A stretch of DNA of 64,000 nucleotides from NCBI GenBank assembly GCA_025330725.1, contig JAIWND010000027.1, forward strand, positions 326,121 to 390,120, written 5' to 3'. This DNA comes from Chlamydoabsidia padenii. Lineage: Eukaryota > Mucoromycota > Mucoromycetes > Mucorales > Cunninghamellaceae. This document shows positions 35,229 to 46,373 of this stretch, in pieces. A model generated the notes under the pieces. That model was given only the letters and a program-made list of their open reading frames with translations, was not told where the DNA came from and did not search any database. How positions within the stretch are numbered: the first letter of the stretch is position 1; the number at the start of each line of letters is the position of its first letter. Made by a program: the position numbers and the translations under genes.

Positions 35229-36787
35229 ATGGAAAACAATACACTCTCTCATCTCTGCTCAGATGGGTCATGTCATTGTGATTTCCGACTATCGATCTAC
35301 CATTGTGACGAATCGGAAAAGTTATTCCAACTTGTCCTTGTGGCCTTGATCATGGCCAGCATCAATTCCGCCATTGGTAAGTAACTTTACCAAAGAATGC
35401 ACTTTGACTTGTTCTTTTTAACTTTTTAGGTATGGGAATCGTACTACACCGGCTAGTCTATCAATCGCAAACAGTATTCAACAAACAATCGTCTGTCCGG
35501 CGACGATTCTTTTTACGCCCACGACCGATCGATACCATATTCTTCTTTACTACAGTGTTTAGCTCTTGTAAGTCTAAACATGTATGCTAATACATATAAA
35601 TTATACTCAACTTTTTTTTTTTTTTTATACTTGTTATTTTAGTGTGGGTAATTGATTTTACCGTGTTATTGGTGGATATTCTGCCCTCAAATTATACCAT
35701 ACGATCTTGTAAGTGTATCTATCATGATTTTTAATTGTCACTTGATGGATTAACTTGTCTCAACTCTTTGGTGTCATAGGTTTATTTGATCTTCCTTTAC
35801 AACTCTGTACAGATACTTGTAAGTGACATAAAAAAAAGAACATTATACAACATATATAATTCCACTCTTTATTTTGTAGGCTCACTGTATATGTTGTCTC
35901 TATTACAAAGATTCTCACAGGTATAAAAAAAAAGAATAATCTCCTCCCCCCTCTAACTTGACATTCACCTTACTATCAATATCATCAAGACTGAAATTAT
36001 CCATCCTAATGAAAAGAACCAAGGAGGATGGCGTTGGTGGTGGTGGTGGTTTGCGTCGACCGATCAAGGGATGGTGGTGAATCTACTTTGGCTCGAATAC
36101 TTTTGTGGCCACATGCTTCTTGTCTTCCCATTTATTGCCAACAATAGTCTCAGCCTGGTGATTGGTATTTTGTCGGATCAAGGTCAAATCAAACTTGCGG
36201 AATGGGTGACACGGGTGCATTTTGGCTTGTGGACTCTCACTGCCTTCTCTGTATGGTCCCTCTTTATCTACAGCACCAAACGACTCGACCAAATCCATCC
36301 TGCCTCACTCAGGATTCATGCCACTCGATCGGTACAATTGTCTTTTTACCGAAACAAGATATTCCTCACTATTCTCAACTATTGCTCTGGTTTATTTGTG
36401 CTTTTATTCTTCTTTTATAGTCTCTTCCGATCTGTCATTCTGCAAAACTCGTCCTTGTTGATGCTCTACTGTGCCTGCTGGATCTATATACCTTTGCTCA
36501 CTCAACTGGCGCTTCAGGTGGCATATATCTTTCAGTAAGTATTTAGGTGTGGGATGATTAGAGGACTTTACTCACCTCTTTCTTTATGGGAAACTAGTCC
36601 TCAATCGCTAATGCTTTATTTACTCAAAGTCAAACAAGATGCTATGGATGATATGGCTGAACAACAACAACATCAACAACTTCACGACAACAGGAATCAA
36701 ACTGACCATACCTATATCAGTCAAGTCACCTCCTCATTGAAACCACCTTCCATAGCCTCTGATATCTACCAAAACACTACTGTCTAA
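35229..36787 (+). CDS. Seven-transmembrane protein, orphan
   Basis: Exons 35229-35376, 35430-35567, 35643-35708, 35780-35818, 35880-35920, 35990-36534 and 36598-36787 give 388 aa. A short Cys-rich N-terminus (NNTLSHLCSDGSCHC, with an N-glycosylation site) precedes seven hydrophobic segments: LVLVALIMASINSAIG, FFFTTVFSSLWVIDFTVLL, LQLCTDTCSLYMLSLL, LLWLEYFCGHMLLVFPFIA, LWTLTAFSVWSLFIY, LTILNYCSGLFVLLFFFY and MLYCACWIYIPLLTQLAL. The C-terminal tail is hydrophilic with a Gln/His run and Ser/Thr. The count and an outside N-terminus fit a GPCR-like fold, but no family motif is recognised, so the receptor idea is inference. A basic loop with five consecutive Trp codons (RWWWWW) sits before TM4. Confidence 0.75.
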
Positions 36788-36970
36788 TTGCCTAATAATA
36801 ACCACCTAGGCAACAGTAACAACACTTTTAACTAGTTACTAGATATATTACCCCCCCCTTAAACCATTTTTAGATTATAATATAATAATACCTACTTGTA
36901 TATCCTTCTTTTATTAATTAATCAATTAACAGTAATACATAATAAAGCTACTACTCTATACTAATTAAAT

Positions 36971-37582
36971 CTATTTGATGGTATGTTTGTAAGATTTGAA
37001 TGGTGGTTTGTAGGTGTGTATGTATTGGAGTAGAGGGATCCGTCGGCACCCTGTGTTCCAACCGCCAGCCTTGTTGTAATCCACCTTGTTTGTCGTTGCA
37101 AATGAAGAGATAGTAAAGTCGGAGGATGTAAAGACGTTCATAAAGGTGGCAAGTCTTTTTCTGAGTATCTTGAATAGAGAATCACGGACAGGATATCGGT
37201 CATTTGAACATAGTGTCGTATGTTCCTAGTAAAAGATAAAGGTCAGTAACAAGCAAGCAAGCGATCCAAGGACACAAGTGTCTCTAGTCCCTTTTTCCTT
37301 TTCTATTCTATGCTTACCATAACATGAGGCACACCAGTGCTGTCCCAACAGAAGTGTTAAATTCAACAGCAAAGACATTGTTATTATCTTTATGATCACT
37401 ATGTAAATGCTTGGTTCCAGTTACTTCATGTTCCGAAAGATATACTTGTCAATTCCAGTTCGGGAGCACGTCGTACCAATCTATTAAACAATAGACAAGA
37501 TGAGTAATGTTTGACTAGACTTTATTCATTCTTGCTCTTTTTACCTAATGCACACGATATCCCAATACCATATCACCGGTGC
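36971..37582 (-). pseudogene. CYM1: Relic of CYM1/PreP-type M16 presequence protease (5' part only)
   Basis: Read on the minus strand, fragments in the right order match the N-terminal catalytic region of mitochondrial presequence proteases: GDMVLGYRVH (near 37560), RRAPELELTSI, KHLHSDHKDNNNVFAVEF, STGVPHVM followed across an intron-like gap (37318/37225) by EHTTLCSNDRYPVRDSLFK and RLATFMNVFTSSDFT, then in another frame QQGWRLEHRVPTDPSTP. The inverted zinc motif H-x-x-E-H (HVMEH) is still recognisable. There are at least two frameshifts and one in-frame stop, a deletion of about 20 residues before GWRLEH, and the remaining three quarters of the gene is missing. A motif copy survives about 210 bp upstream at 37792. 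Confidence 0.8.
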
Positions 37583-37791
37583 AAAGTGTTGCTGTGTACA
37601 AAAACCAGTTGGTAAAAGAGACAAGGAAGAGAAACAAACAATTATGGTCAAACAATTTTTTTATTGGAATAGTTACAAAGAGACGATCTCTTCCAACAAT
37701 CAATGAGCCAAAGCATGAAAAATTCGTAAAGGGAAAGATCAGAGATACTTTTTTTTTTTGTCAGTTTCATTCCACTTGGTCCATGGGAAAG

Positions 37792-37802
37792 TTCAAATCC
37801 CG
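37792..37802 (+). promoter_or_regulatory. Exact copy of recurrent motif near the protease relic
   Basis: TTCAAATCCCG lies about 210 bp upstream of the decayed CYM1 fragment, possibly its fossil promoter. Confidence 0.4.
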
Positions 37803-38520
37803 ATCCTGATGCGCCCATTTCAAGTAATAACAAAAAAGGATGCAAAGATGGTTTTTATTTAACAATAACAAGACAAAGCTATAACTAATAGTTCATTTAG
37901 TATTAACCAAATATCACCACGTGGAGGTAGAACTATATTGATATTCATTTCCACACCTACACGCACTTAAGCTGGGGATTTCAACCACTATGTAGCAACT
38001 TTTTCACACCTGCAAGTCCAAAGGACTGGGAGACTTCGACCCTGTGCAGCCATCCCGCCAGCGACTGTTGCCCCCCGGGAAAGGCAACAACGTATGCGAG
38101 GGTTTAATAAATAAATATCCAAAGTCGTTGTTGTTGTCATCGTAGCTTCCATGGACTCCTCTGGCTCTTCATATGGCTCCAATGGTGTGTGGGGGTGGGG
38201 GATTATAGGGGGGAAGAAGAAAAGGAAGAAGTAGATGAAGAAGAAAAAGAGAAAAAGAAAAAAAAAAAAAAAGAAAGAGGAGTGGTCTTTTATAGGCAAG
38301 TTGATAAAAAAAAAATTGTTTACGCGACTGAAAAAAAAACAAAAAAAACTGGGTTTGAAAAAAAACAATCACGCCTATCGATATAAACAGTTACAATCCG
38401 ATTGGCTATCAAAGATAATGATAGTAAAAGCTCACTTTTAGTGAACAATCATCATTAGTGATTAGAAAAAAGAAAAAAGGGGGGCTTGACAAGTATCTAG
38501 ATCATTCCAAGTATGAAACT

Positions 38521-38531
38521 TTCAAATCCCG
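38521..38531 (+). promoter_or_regulatory. Exact copy of recurrent motif, no gene assigned
   Basis: TTCAAATCCCG. The surrounding 37.8-39.2 kb holds low-complexity A/G-rich DNA (38215-38370) and the MITE-like insertion; no supported gene is nearby. Confidence 0.35.
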
Positions 38532-38714
38532 ATCTTATATTTTTCATGCAGCTTACAAAAGTCGACCCAACTAACTGGGTTCATGGACACTATGAGTTTT
38601 ATTTCCACTCTATATTAAAAGTAAGCAAGTGCTTCTTTGTATTCAAGGGTGCAAATATATATATATATATATATATATAAGGTCAAGCATTACTAAAGCA
38701 TTCAATAAAGAGAG

Positions 38715-38970
38715 AGGGGAATGGCTAGGCGCACGGAATTTTGGTATTCGGCGTTTGAAAATGGTTTCCTTCCGTCTAAGATACCCTTCGTCGCAAAGGA
38801 CAGGGAAAAGTCACCGCAAGCCTGAACATACTGACACAAGGATCTTGGAGCCTGGCTTTTGCGGTGAGTTGGGTTGGAAATAGGCTACAGTGTCCACATG
38901 GCCACTTTAATCATTAGCATCCGTTAACAATTGAGCGAGTAGTGCTCTTCCCGTGCGCCCAGCAATTCCC
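38715..38970. mobile_element. MITE-like element with terminal inverted repeats and flanking direct repeat
   Basis: The left end reads AGGGGAATGGCTAGGCGCAC (then GGAA); the right end, reverse-complemented, reads GGGAATTGCTGGGCGCACGG (then GAA). These are imperfect inverted repeats of about 22 nt. The sequence ATAAAGAGAG flanks both sides (38705-38714 and 38971-38980), as a target-site duplication of 8-10 bp would. The 256-bp interior has no long ORF. An 8-bp-class duplication suggests an hAT-type non-autonomous element, though the ends do not show a textbook hAT terminus. Confidence 0.6.
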
Positions 38971-39282
38971 ATAAAGAGAGGAAATATAAAATTAAAAGTC
39001 TCGATAGCATTCATCTAACCCCGCCTTTTATTGATTAAACCACCATCAACCAATGATAAAAACATTTTATTACATAACAATACAGCAAGAGACCTTATGG
39101 TAAGTAAAGTGTGAGAGAATAACTGGCTACAACACGCTAGAGATTCTTCTGTCAAAACATAAAAAAAAAGATTGTTTTTATTTAAAAATGAGATCAATAA
39201 GACAAATAGAAAACCGCAATAGCACCAAATATATATTCACATATGTATAACCTTTTTTTTTTTTTTATAAATATAAAGTTAT

Positions 39283-40799
39283 TTACTTTGTAGATAAAGC
39301 ATCCACACCAGGAAGCACCTTGCCTTCCAACAATTCCAAGCTTGCACCGCCACCAGTAGAGATATGGCTGATCTTGCCTTCAGCACCCCATTGTAAAGCA
39401 GCAGTAGCAGTATCTATGAAAAAAAAAAAGTCCATTAGTTTTCCCATCTTTTCATTATCTCTCTTTTTTTTTTTTTTACGACTTACCACCACCACCAATG
39501 ATTGAGGTAGCACCATTCTTGGTAGCTTCAATCACGGCCTTCAAAGCTGACTTTGTACCATCGGCAAACTTGTCGAATTCAAATACACCAGTAGGTCCGT
39601 TCCAGAGAATAGTCTTGGCGCTCAAGATTTCATCAGTGAAGATCTTGTTGGATTCTTTACCACAGTCGAGACCCATCCAGTTGTCGGGAATACCATCTTG
39701 ATCAGTAGCATAGCCAGTCTTTGCATCCTTGCTAAAGCTATCAGCTGTAACATAGTCGACAGGGAATACCAATTTGACGTTCTTGGCCTTGGCCTTTTCC
39801 ACCAAACCATTCACCAATTCAGAGCCAGGTTGATCAAATAAGGAAGTACCGATCTAATAAAGAAAGAAGAGAGTTTAGAAAAGGGGTGTTTGTATGAGGG
39901 GTGGGGGAATGTTACCTTGACGTTGTTCAAAGTCTTCTTGAAGGTGAAGGACATACCACCACAGATAATCAAAGCATTGACCTTGTCCAACATGTTTTCA
40001 ATCAACTTGATCTTATCAGACACCTTGGCACTACACGGACAAAAAAAAAAAACAGTCGGATCAGTTAATCCAATCTTTCTCCTCTTTTTTCTTCCACTGT
40101 AACTTACCCACCAAGAATGGCCAAGAAAGGACGTTCGGGGTGTTCCAACACTTTAGCAAAGTATTCCAATTCCTTTTGCATCAAGAACCCAGCAGCACGT
40201 TGAGGCAATTCCACACCCACCATGGAAGAGTGAGCACGATGAGCAGTACCAAAAGCATCATTCACATACACATCGGCCAATTTACTGAGAGAGTCACGGA
40301 AAGTCTTGACATTAGCAGGATCGGCCTTGGTCTTCTTTCCATCAGCATCCTTAGCAGAGCCTTCTTCTTCGATATGGAATCGCAAGTTTTCCAACAAGAT
40401 GACTTGACCACCAGTGGCAGCTTGACAGGCCTTTTCGGTTTCAGCACCCACACAGTCGTTCAAAAAGGTCACAGGTTTGGATAACAGTTTTTCGAGTGCC
40501 TTGGCCACAGGCTTGAGAGTGTATTTTTCGTTTACTTGACCATTAGGACGACCGAGGTGGGACATGAGTACAACAGAGGCAGCACCGTTATCAAGAGCAT
40601 ACTTGATGGTAGGAAGAGCTTGGACAATACGGTTATCATTGGTGATTTCACCATCCTTCATGGGCACGTTGAAATCAACACTGGGAGAGAGCAAGTTAGT
40701 TTCATCTTTTACATACACGCGTGTCATTTCTTACCGGATAAGCACACGCTTGTTCTTGACATCGAGGTCCTTGATGGAGAGTTTGTTGGATAAAGACAT
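39283..40799 (-). CDS. PGK1: Phosphoglycerate kinase
   Basis: PGK transfers phosphate from 1,3-bisphosphoglycerate to ADP in glycolysis. Exons 40799-40735, 40680-40108, 40030-39916, 39853-39487 and 39413-39283 give 416 aa, the standard length. The PGK signature KRVLIRVDFNVPM is split by intron 1. Also present are [26 protein letters not shown], the hinge region [39 protein letters not shown] and the nucleotide-binding SIIGGGDTATA plus [15 protein letters not shown]. Codon use is biased as for RPS3. A motif variant ATTTGAACCCCG lies at 40969-40980, 170 bp upstream. Confidence 0.98.
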
Positions 40800-41581
40800 T
40801 GTATAGTAGTGGGATATGATTTGTGGAGAAGGAAGAAGAAGAAAGAAAGAAAGAAAAAGAAAAAAAGCGCTAATTTATGGGTTTCGAAAAAAAAAAAAAA
40901 AAAAAAGTTTCACCGACCTTTCGTTTTGTTGGGTGACCTCCGCTTTAAGATGTCATTGATGAGGGGACATTTGAACCCCGACACCACCCGCGCCCTATTT
41001 TTTCATATGCTTCACTTAACACATGTTGCGATATTTCCCGAACTTTTTTCTTTGAACGATACCTTGTTCTTTTTTTGACATGCATGCGATTATTGGTTTT
41101 ATGAATAAAAGAACTGTAAAGAACGAAAGGGGAAAAAGTCGAGATGCATAGTGTGTGGTCCCCAACAAACAACCATCAAGTCAGACATTTAGTTTTATGC
41201 GACAGGCTGTGGATGACGGGATTTGAAATAGAATGGGGAGCAACCGGATCATACCACTGGGATCACATCATGTGATTTCGCCATGAGGATCATTAAAAAA
41301 AAAAATCTGTTTCTTTCATCATGATCACCTTTATATAATCAACAATATCATACATTGTAAACATGTATACTCTTTGATAAGAAAGACCTGAAGAAATTTC
41401 GGCAAGCCATACATACAAAAAAGACTTTTTCAAGATCCGACATCGCACCACTTGAAGATCAGAAGGTTCTTTCACAAAAAAGAAAATGTCGGGATTTCAA
41501 ATGTTCGATTCATGCAAATCGACAAGGATTAAAATACACCTAGTTTATCAATCATTATACATACATAATATAAATACTATA
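40800..41581. other. Intergenic region between PGK1 and IML2
   Basis: No gene is seen. It contains three motif copies: ATTTGAACCCCG (40969), exact CGGGATTTGAA (41217-41227) and CGGGATTTCAAA (41490-41501). The first is positioned for PGK1; the other two lie further upstream. Confidence 0.55.
41217..41227 (-). promoter_or_regulatory. Exact copy of recurrent motif upstream of PGK1
   Basis: CGGGATTTGAA, about 420 bp upstream of the PGK1 start codon. Confidence 0.4.
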
Positions 41582-43593
41582 CTAAGAGGAGGCAGATTGT
41601 TCTCTAATAACACCTAGTGTGTTATGACATTTCAAGATTAACGCATTTTCCATCGAGTACTTGTTTTTAGCCCGCTGACCCGCCCCCACATTATAATCAT
41701 GTTTCTCGGTCCGCTGTAACAAATACTGGATTTTCTTCTTGGCCTCATCGTACTTTCTATCATTGATCATCATCAAGGCTTGTTCATACACCGTAAAGTA
41801 ATAAATCCAATGATCGAGTTGAATCTTATCCGCCATGGTCATGACGCTACGCACCGATTCCTGATGCATGTCTTTCCACGCTTCTTTTTTGTTGTCATCA
41901 TGGTCAAGTAACATGCGTAAGAGAGTAGCACGCAAAAAATGACACAGGCACAGATCGTCGTACACATAGAACGAGTGACTCTTGACCAATCGGTCCAGCA
42001 TCCTATTGATTCGGTCGAGATTCTTGTGCATGAGAGGCACAGGCATCATATCCAAACCACTGAATGCATGAATGATTTCCAAATCTGGAAAAAGGAGACG
42101 ATTCCCTTGTAGTTCAAACTTGCGACTTTTTCTTGCCACGAATTTCTATTCGATTCATGCAAAAAAGTGAGTATGTATGTCGGAGTTTCGTTTTTTTCAG
42201 TTACCTCGATGAAAAGCGACTTTCCTGCGATCTTTTGTTTGGCTTTGGGTACCAGGGCCATCAACTCTGCAGCCTTCTTGATCAATTCCACTCGTTTCCC
42301 ACCTGGCGCCATATCAAAAGTAGCATAAAGATAAAGAGACATGCCTTGGAGAAAAGTATAAACGGCCTTGGACCAATTGCTTTCCTTGTTCAGTTTCTGA
42401 TACAGCTGATGGGCGCGTTTCCACTCTTGTTCGAGCAAAGCAATGAACCCCAATTCCCAATACGATATATGATGCAGTTGTTTCATATGTTCTTGCACAT
42501 CAATGGCACGTTGGTAATCCAGCTTGGCCTCGGCAAGTCGGCGTTGGGTGGCCAAACGACGACCGTTCAGGGTCAAAAACACCATGCCTTGCGGGTACAC
42601 TTGCAAATTATATTCGAGGATCCGATCATTCAGTGCCTTGTCCACGTGCGAAACCGGTGTCAGGTTGGCAAGGACAATATTGTATAGCATGAGCATCATA
42701 TCGCAAAACTGCCGTCGAAGACCCTCGTGTGGACCCTGTATGTCGTGGTTCGAACCATCCCATCCACCTGATGATCTGAGGTACCACATGCCCAGACCTC
42801 GGTCGCCTTTGAAACCAACAAACTCGGCCAGTGTCAGTACCACATCAGGAAGCATCGATAGAGCCAAGTGGAAACAGCCCATGCCAAATGCAACACCCGA
42901 TGAAAAGTGGGCATCCATACCATATTCGGTGACATCTTTACCTATCGTCGCTTCGTCTTGTACATGTAAAAAGTAGCGTTCAAGACCCTTGTAGATTTGA
43001 TGTGCCGCATGTATCTTGATGCCCTCACGTAAAAAGGCCACAAAGGATTCTTCATACACGATTTGAAGTCCTGCTTTCATCAGACAAGTTTCAGCAAATA
43101 CTAATTCCTGCAAAAAAGAAAAGAAAAAAAAATTAAATCCCGACTTTTTTTTTTTCAATTGGGGGGACAACTTTACAGCATGGCGTTGAAGAGACGTCAT
43201 TTCTTTGAGTTCTTGTACAGAGTAGGTTGATATAAACGATTTCCATGAACTATCCCGTTTTCTCAGTTTATCGGCCACTTGGTTGGATTGTTTCATAGCG
43301 TCGAGGGCAGCTTCAATGTCCGTGCGCTGAAAAGTAAGGACGGCCTTGAGTGATAAGATGAACGCATAACCGAGTGAATGGTACATGGAAGCGTTCCGTT
43401 TAGGTAGTAACAAAGCCTCGCATTCGGCGGTTCTCGAGTTGAGAAACAAATCCATGGCGTGTCGTACCTCATGAATACTCGCAAACATGGCTAGATCTTG
43501 TGTCGAGTACTGATCATTTGGTATGGTCGGATCAGGGGTAAGAATCGATCGAATAGACACTCTTGATTGTACTTGTTGAAGTGTTTTAGACAT
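41582..43593 (-). CDS. IML2: Iml2/TTC39 family TPR-like protein
   Basis: Iml2 in yeast is needed to clear inclusion bodies and works with lipid droplets; TTC39 is the animal counterpart. Exons 43593-43177, 43107-42205 and 42145-41582 give 627 aa. Family-like blocks include HEVRHAMDLFLNSRTAECEALLLPK, read in overlapping helical hairpins, ASMYHSLGYAFILSLKAVLTF, ALSMLPDVVLTLAEFVGFKGDR with GLGMWYLRSS, and the TPR-like C-terminal half (ISYWELGFIALLEQEWKRAH, LYLYATFDMAPGGKR). No TM segment is evident. The frame upstream of 43593 is poly-F and not credible as coding. Intron 1 contains a motif-like ATTAAATCCCGAC. Confidence 0.9.
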
Positions 43594-43781
43594 TTGAATA
43601 AGGGTCCAAAAAAAAAAAAAAAAAAAAAGCATCACTATATATAGTACCTTTCCCCACTCTTTTTTCTTTTCTGTTGTGTAATCAGCCAAGTCTTTTCCAA
43701 TGTCTCGGCCATAGGCAATTCACACGCCGACATGTATTTGGAAGCATTTTAAAGTTTCAAACTATATCTATTAGAGTTTTA

Positions 43782-45737
43782 TTAAGTCAAATTTAAAAAA
43801 AGAAGCGAAGGATAATGAGCACAGTAACCATGATCATCATCTTGACTAATACTAAGTGTGGTGGGATCTACATGTAATACTACGCAAAGAGGGATGGATT
43901 GCCGAGAAGAGAGGTTAAAGAGAGGAGAAGGCCGATAGTTGAGTATACCCCTAATGACCAAGCCAAAAGGATATCGTATCATACGTGACCATCGTTGATT
44001 ACCACTAGAATCAGCTCCAGGTGACTTGATACGGATCTGTGTGGAAGTGTTGGCCCGGTGTTGACCTGACATGACGGAAGAAGCAAAGGATAGAGGTTGA
44101 TCGAATTGCTGACAGCTACCAAGATATTCTGCTGGATCCACACCTACCCAAAAGAAAAAATGTTAGTTGTCATTGTCTTTTGTAAGTTTTACTTTTTATT
44201 TGTTTTACCAAATATAGTACCATTGAGAGGAACGAGTTCACTAAAAGCAAACACGCTCAGATCAGCATCTTGAATCCGCACAGTCCACCAGTTCCAATTA
44301 TTTGCCTTGATTAATAAATCAAAGATCAATTCCTTGTCCGATGCCAATACATGCCCCATGGATGCCGATACATCTGTCAATGGTTCAGCTTGATACACCG
44401 TCAAAAGCATCATCGCCAGGATAAATGCCAATAGACTAAAACAGGTATTACGTATAATTTTACTATATATAAAAACAACAATTAAAAAGTGTATCTAGAT
44501 TCCTCTTTACTTTACTTACCATGATATTCCCCCGCATTGTGTTTGTGGTTTAGGTGAATGTCGTAATAAATATATCCGTTCACCATAATCATCATCCTCG
44601 TCATCATCACCGTCGTCACTTGAGCTGATTTCCTGTGCAAGTGAGCCACGAGGATGATCCATCACATGACTTCGTAGTTTAGGTCGATGACTGTACGTGC
44701 TGCCTCTTTCTTCATCCTCCTGTCTGTTGACGTGTTTAAAAAATGAGGACATGGATCGATGTGTGAGGAGTTCGTTTAAAAACCCACCAGATCGAGGTGG
44801 ATCTATTGTTGCATCAGTCGCTGGGTCCTGTAGGTGAAGGGTTAGGGTTGAAGCAGAAGAAGGTGAAGGTGCAGTGGCTCGTCGATAAGTTGTCGGTAGT
44901 TGATGTCGTTTTTTCTTGTTATTGCTGGTCATTGATAATTGATGTCGGTAGGGGTAAACATATTGTTCATGCTCGTCGGAATCTATATACATGAATAGAG
45001 TGAGTGAGTGATGATTTCTTTTTTTGTTAATGATTTCATTACCTTCTACATTGGAGACTGCATCCACCAAGTTCCGATGAAATACCTCGGACGGAGTGGC
45101 CGTTCCGTTCACCGTTGGCAATTTCCGTTTCTTTTTTATCGATCGCCTGTCACTCTTATCAAACCATGTATTAGTATTAGTATTAGTATTAGTATTTTTT
45201 TTTTTTTTTTTTTTTTTTACTTACCTCGTTTTTCGCCGGAGCCGACTGTTTTAGTTTACTGAGTGTAGAAGGATCTTGTCGTTTTGGTGCTGAAGAGGGT
45301 AACTTGGAAACTGAGGAAGAATGAGCCAAGACAGCATCTTGATTATGTGTCACTAGTGGTGAAGGAGACGAAGCTGGTGTGGATTGACTGACAGTGAGAG
45401 TTTGCTTGTTGTTCAGAATAGTACTTTTTGCTTGATTGTCGGTGGTATCCTTGTGATTCGTCATAGTATCCATAGGTGGTGGTGAAGCCAAAGGGAGATG
45501 AGATGGAGGAGTAGGATTAAAAGTCGCTTTTTCCACCGTGAGATTCCGGTCGAATTGTGAAGAGGATGGGAAATCCCGTAAAGAGTGTGTGTATTTATCA
45601 TTGTTAAAGGTGGTTGGTTTTCGTAAAGATGTTGTTGACTTGTTCGTAGTGGCCAGTAAACTACTAGATGGATCATGAGAGGTGACTAGTTGAGTATCAC
45701 TCCCAGAAGAAGAGGTATCTTTTTCACACTGTTGCAT
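43782..45737 (-). CDS. VAC7: Vacuolar segregation protein Vac7-like, activator of Fab1 PI3P 5-kinase
   Basis: Vac7 is a vacuolar membrane protein that activates Fab1 to make PI(3,5)P2, controlling vacuole size and inheritance. Exons 45737-45225, 45154-45043, 44982-44520, 44435-44209 and 44143-43782 give 558 aa. The long N-terminal half is Ser/Thr/Pro-rich and disordered with basic stretches and an acidic run (SSDDGDDDEDDD). A single TM segment, LLAFILAMMLLTVYQ, is followed by a conserved luminal C-terminal domain (IKANNWNWWTVRIQDADLSV, FAFSELVPLNG). This TM-plus-WW-rich luminal domain is the recognisable Vac7 feature. Intron 1 carries a (TATTAG)n hexamer repeat next to a T-tract. TTTTCAAGCCCCG lies 95 bp upstream. 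Confidence 0.85.
45170..45195. repeat. (TATTAG)n hexanucleotide repeat in VAC7 intron 1
   Basis: About four tandem copies, immediately followed by a 23-nt T-tract reaching to the donor. Confidence 0.85.
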
Positions 45738-46373
45738 TAGATTCCTACTTTATAATATAAAAAAGAAAAGGGAAGAAGAGGCAAGAGAGAGAGAGAAGAA
45801 AAAAAAAAAGAGAGACTTTTTTAGGCTTTCTTTTCAAGCCCCGATCACCTACTTTGGCTGCATGAAACTGCTTTTATCATCCGCACCCATCACAAAAGTA
45901 GAAAAGTAACAATGAAAGATGATTCTCAAAGTTATAGATATAAAGAGAAGAAGAAAAGAAGAAGAAGTGGAAGAAAAAAGAGGGAGTCAGGTTATATAAA
46001 AAAAAAAAAAAAAGTACTTTCATGAATAATAGAGATCATCCCCTCATCAGAACGTAAATAAATTTCAGTCCCGCTTCAAAATGACACGCATTCCCTCCTT
46101 TTTTTCTTTCTTTCTTTCTCTTTCCAAAATAACCGTCATGGTTTAGATTGCTATAAATCTTTCTTACCACTACCACACCTTCTTCTACATATACCCAGCT
46201 CATACATATATCCTGTTATTTGATACTACCTTAATACCATACACATCATTTACACTTGATTGTTAAATCTCCCCGTTTTTATCCCCTTATTACATTAAAC
46301 CAACTCCCTCCCCTTGTCTTTGTTTCACTTACATATACTTCTTTCTTCTTCTTCTTTCTCTTCTTTATATTGC
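45738..46373. other. Divergent promoter region VAC7 / SH3 membrane protein
   Basis: No gene is seen. It contains A/G-rich runs, the VAC7 motif variant at 45831 and ATTTCAGTCCCGC at 46062-46074. Confidence 0.5.

Noticed and set aside
37791..37812. tRNA B-box-like GTTCAAATC sequence
   Set aside because: No matching A box or cloverleaf is found upstream; the sequence is one copy of the recurrent motif. I found no convincing tRNA gene in the window.
38189..38441. Lys-rich plus-strand and Phe-rich minus-strand ORFs
   Set aside because: Both are readings of an A/G-rich low-complexity tract and show no protein-like sequence outside the homopolymer.
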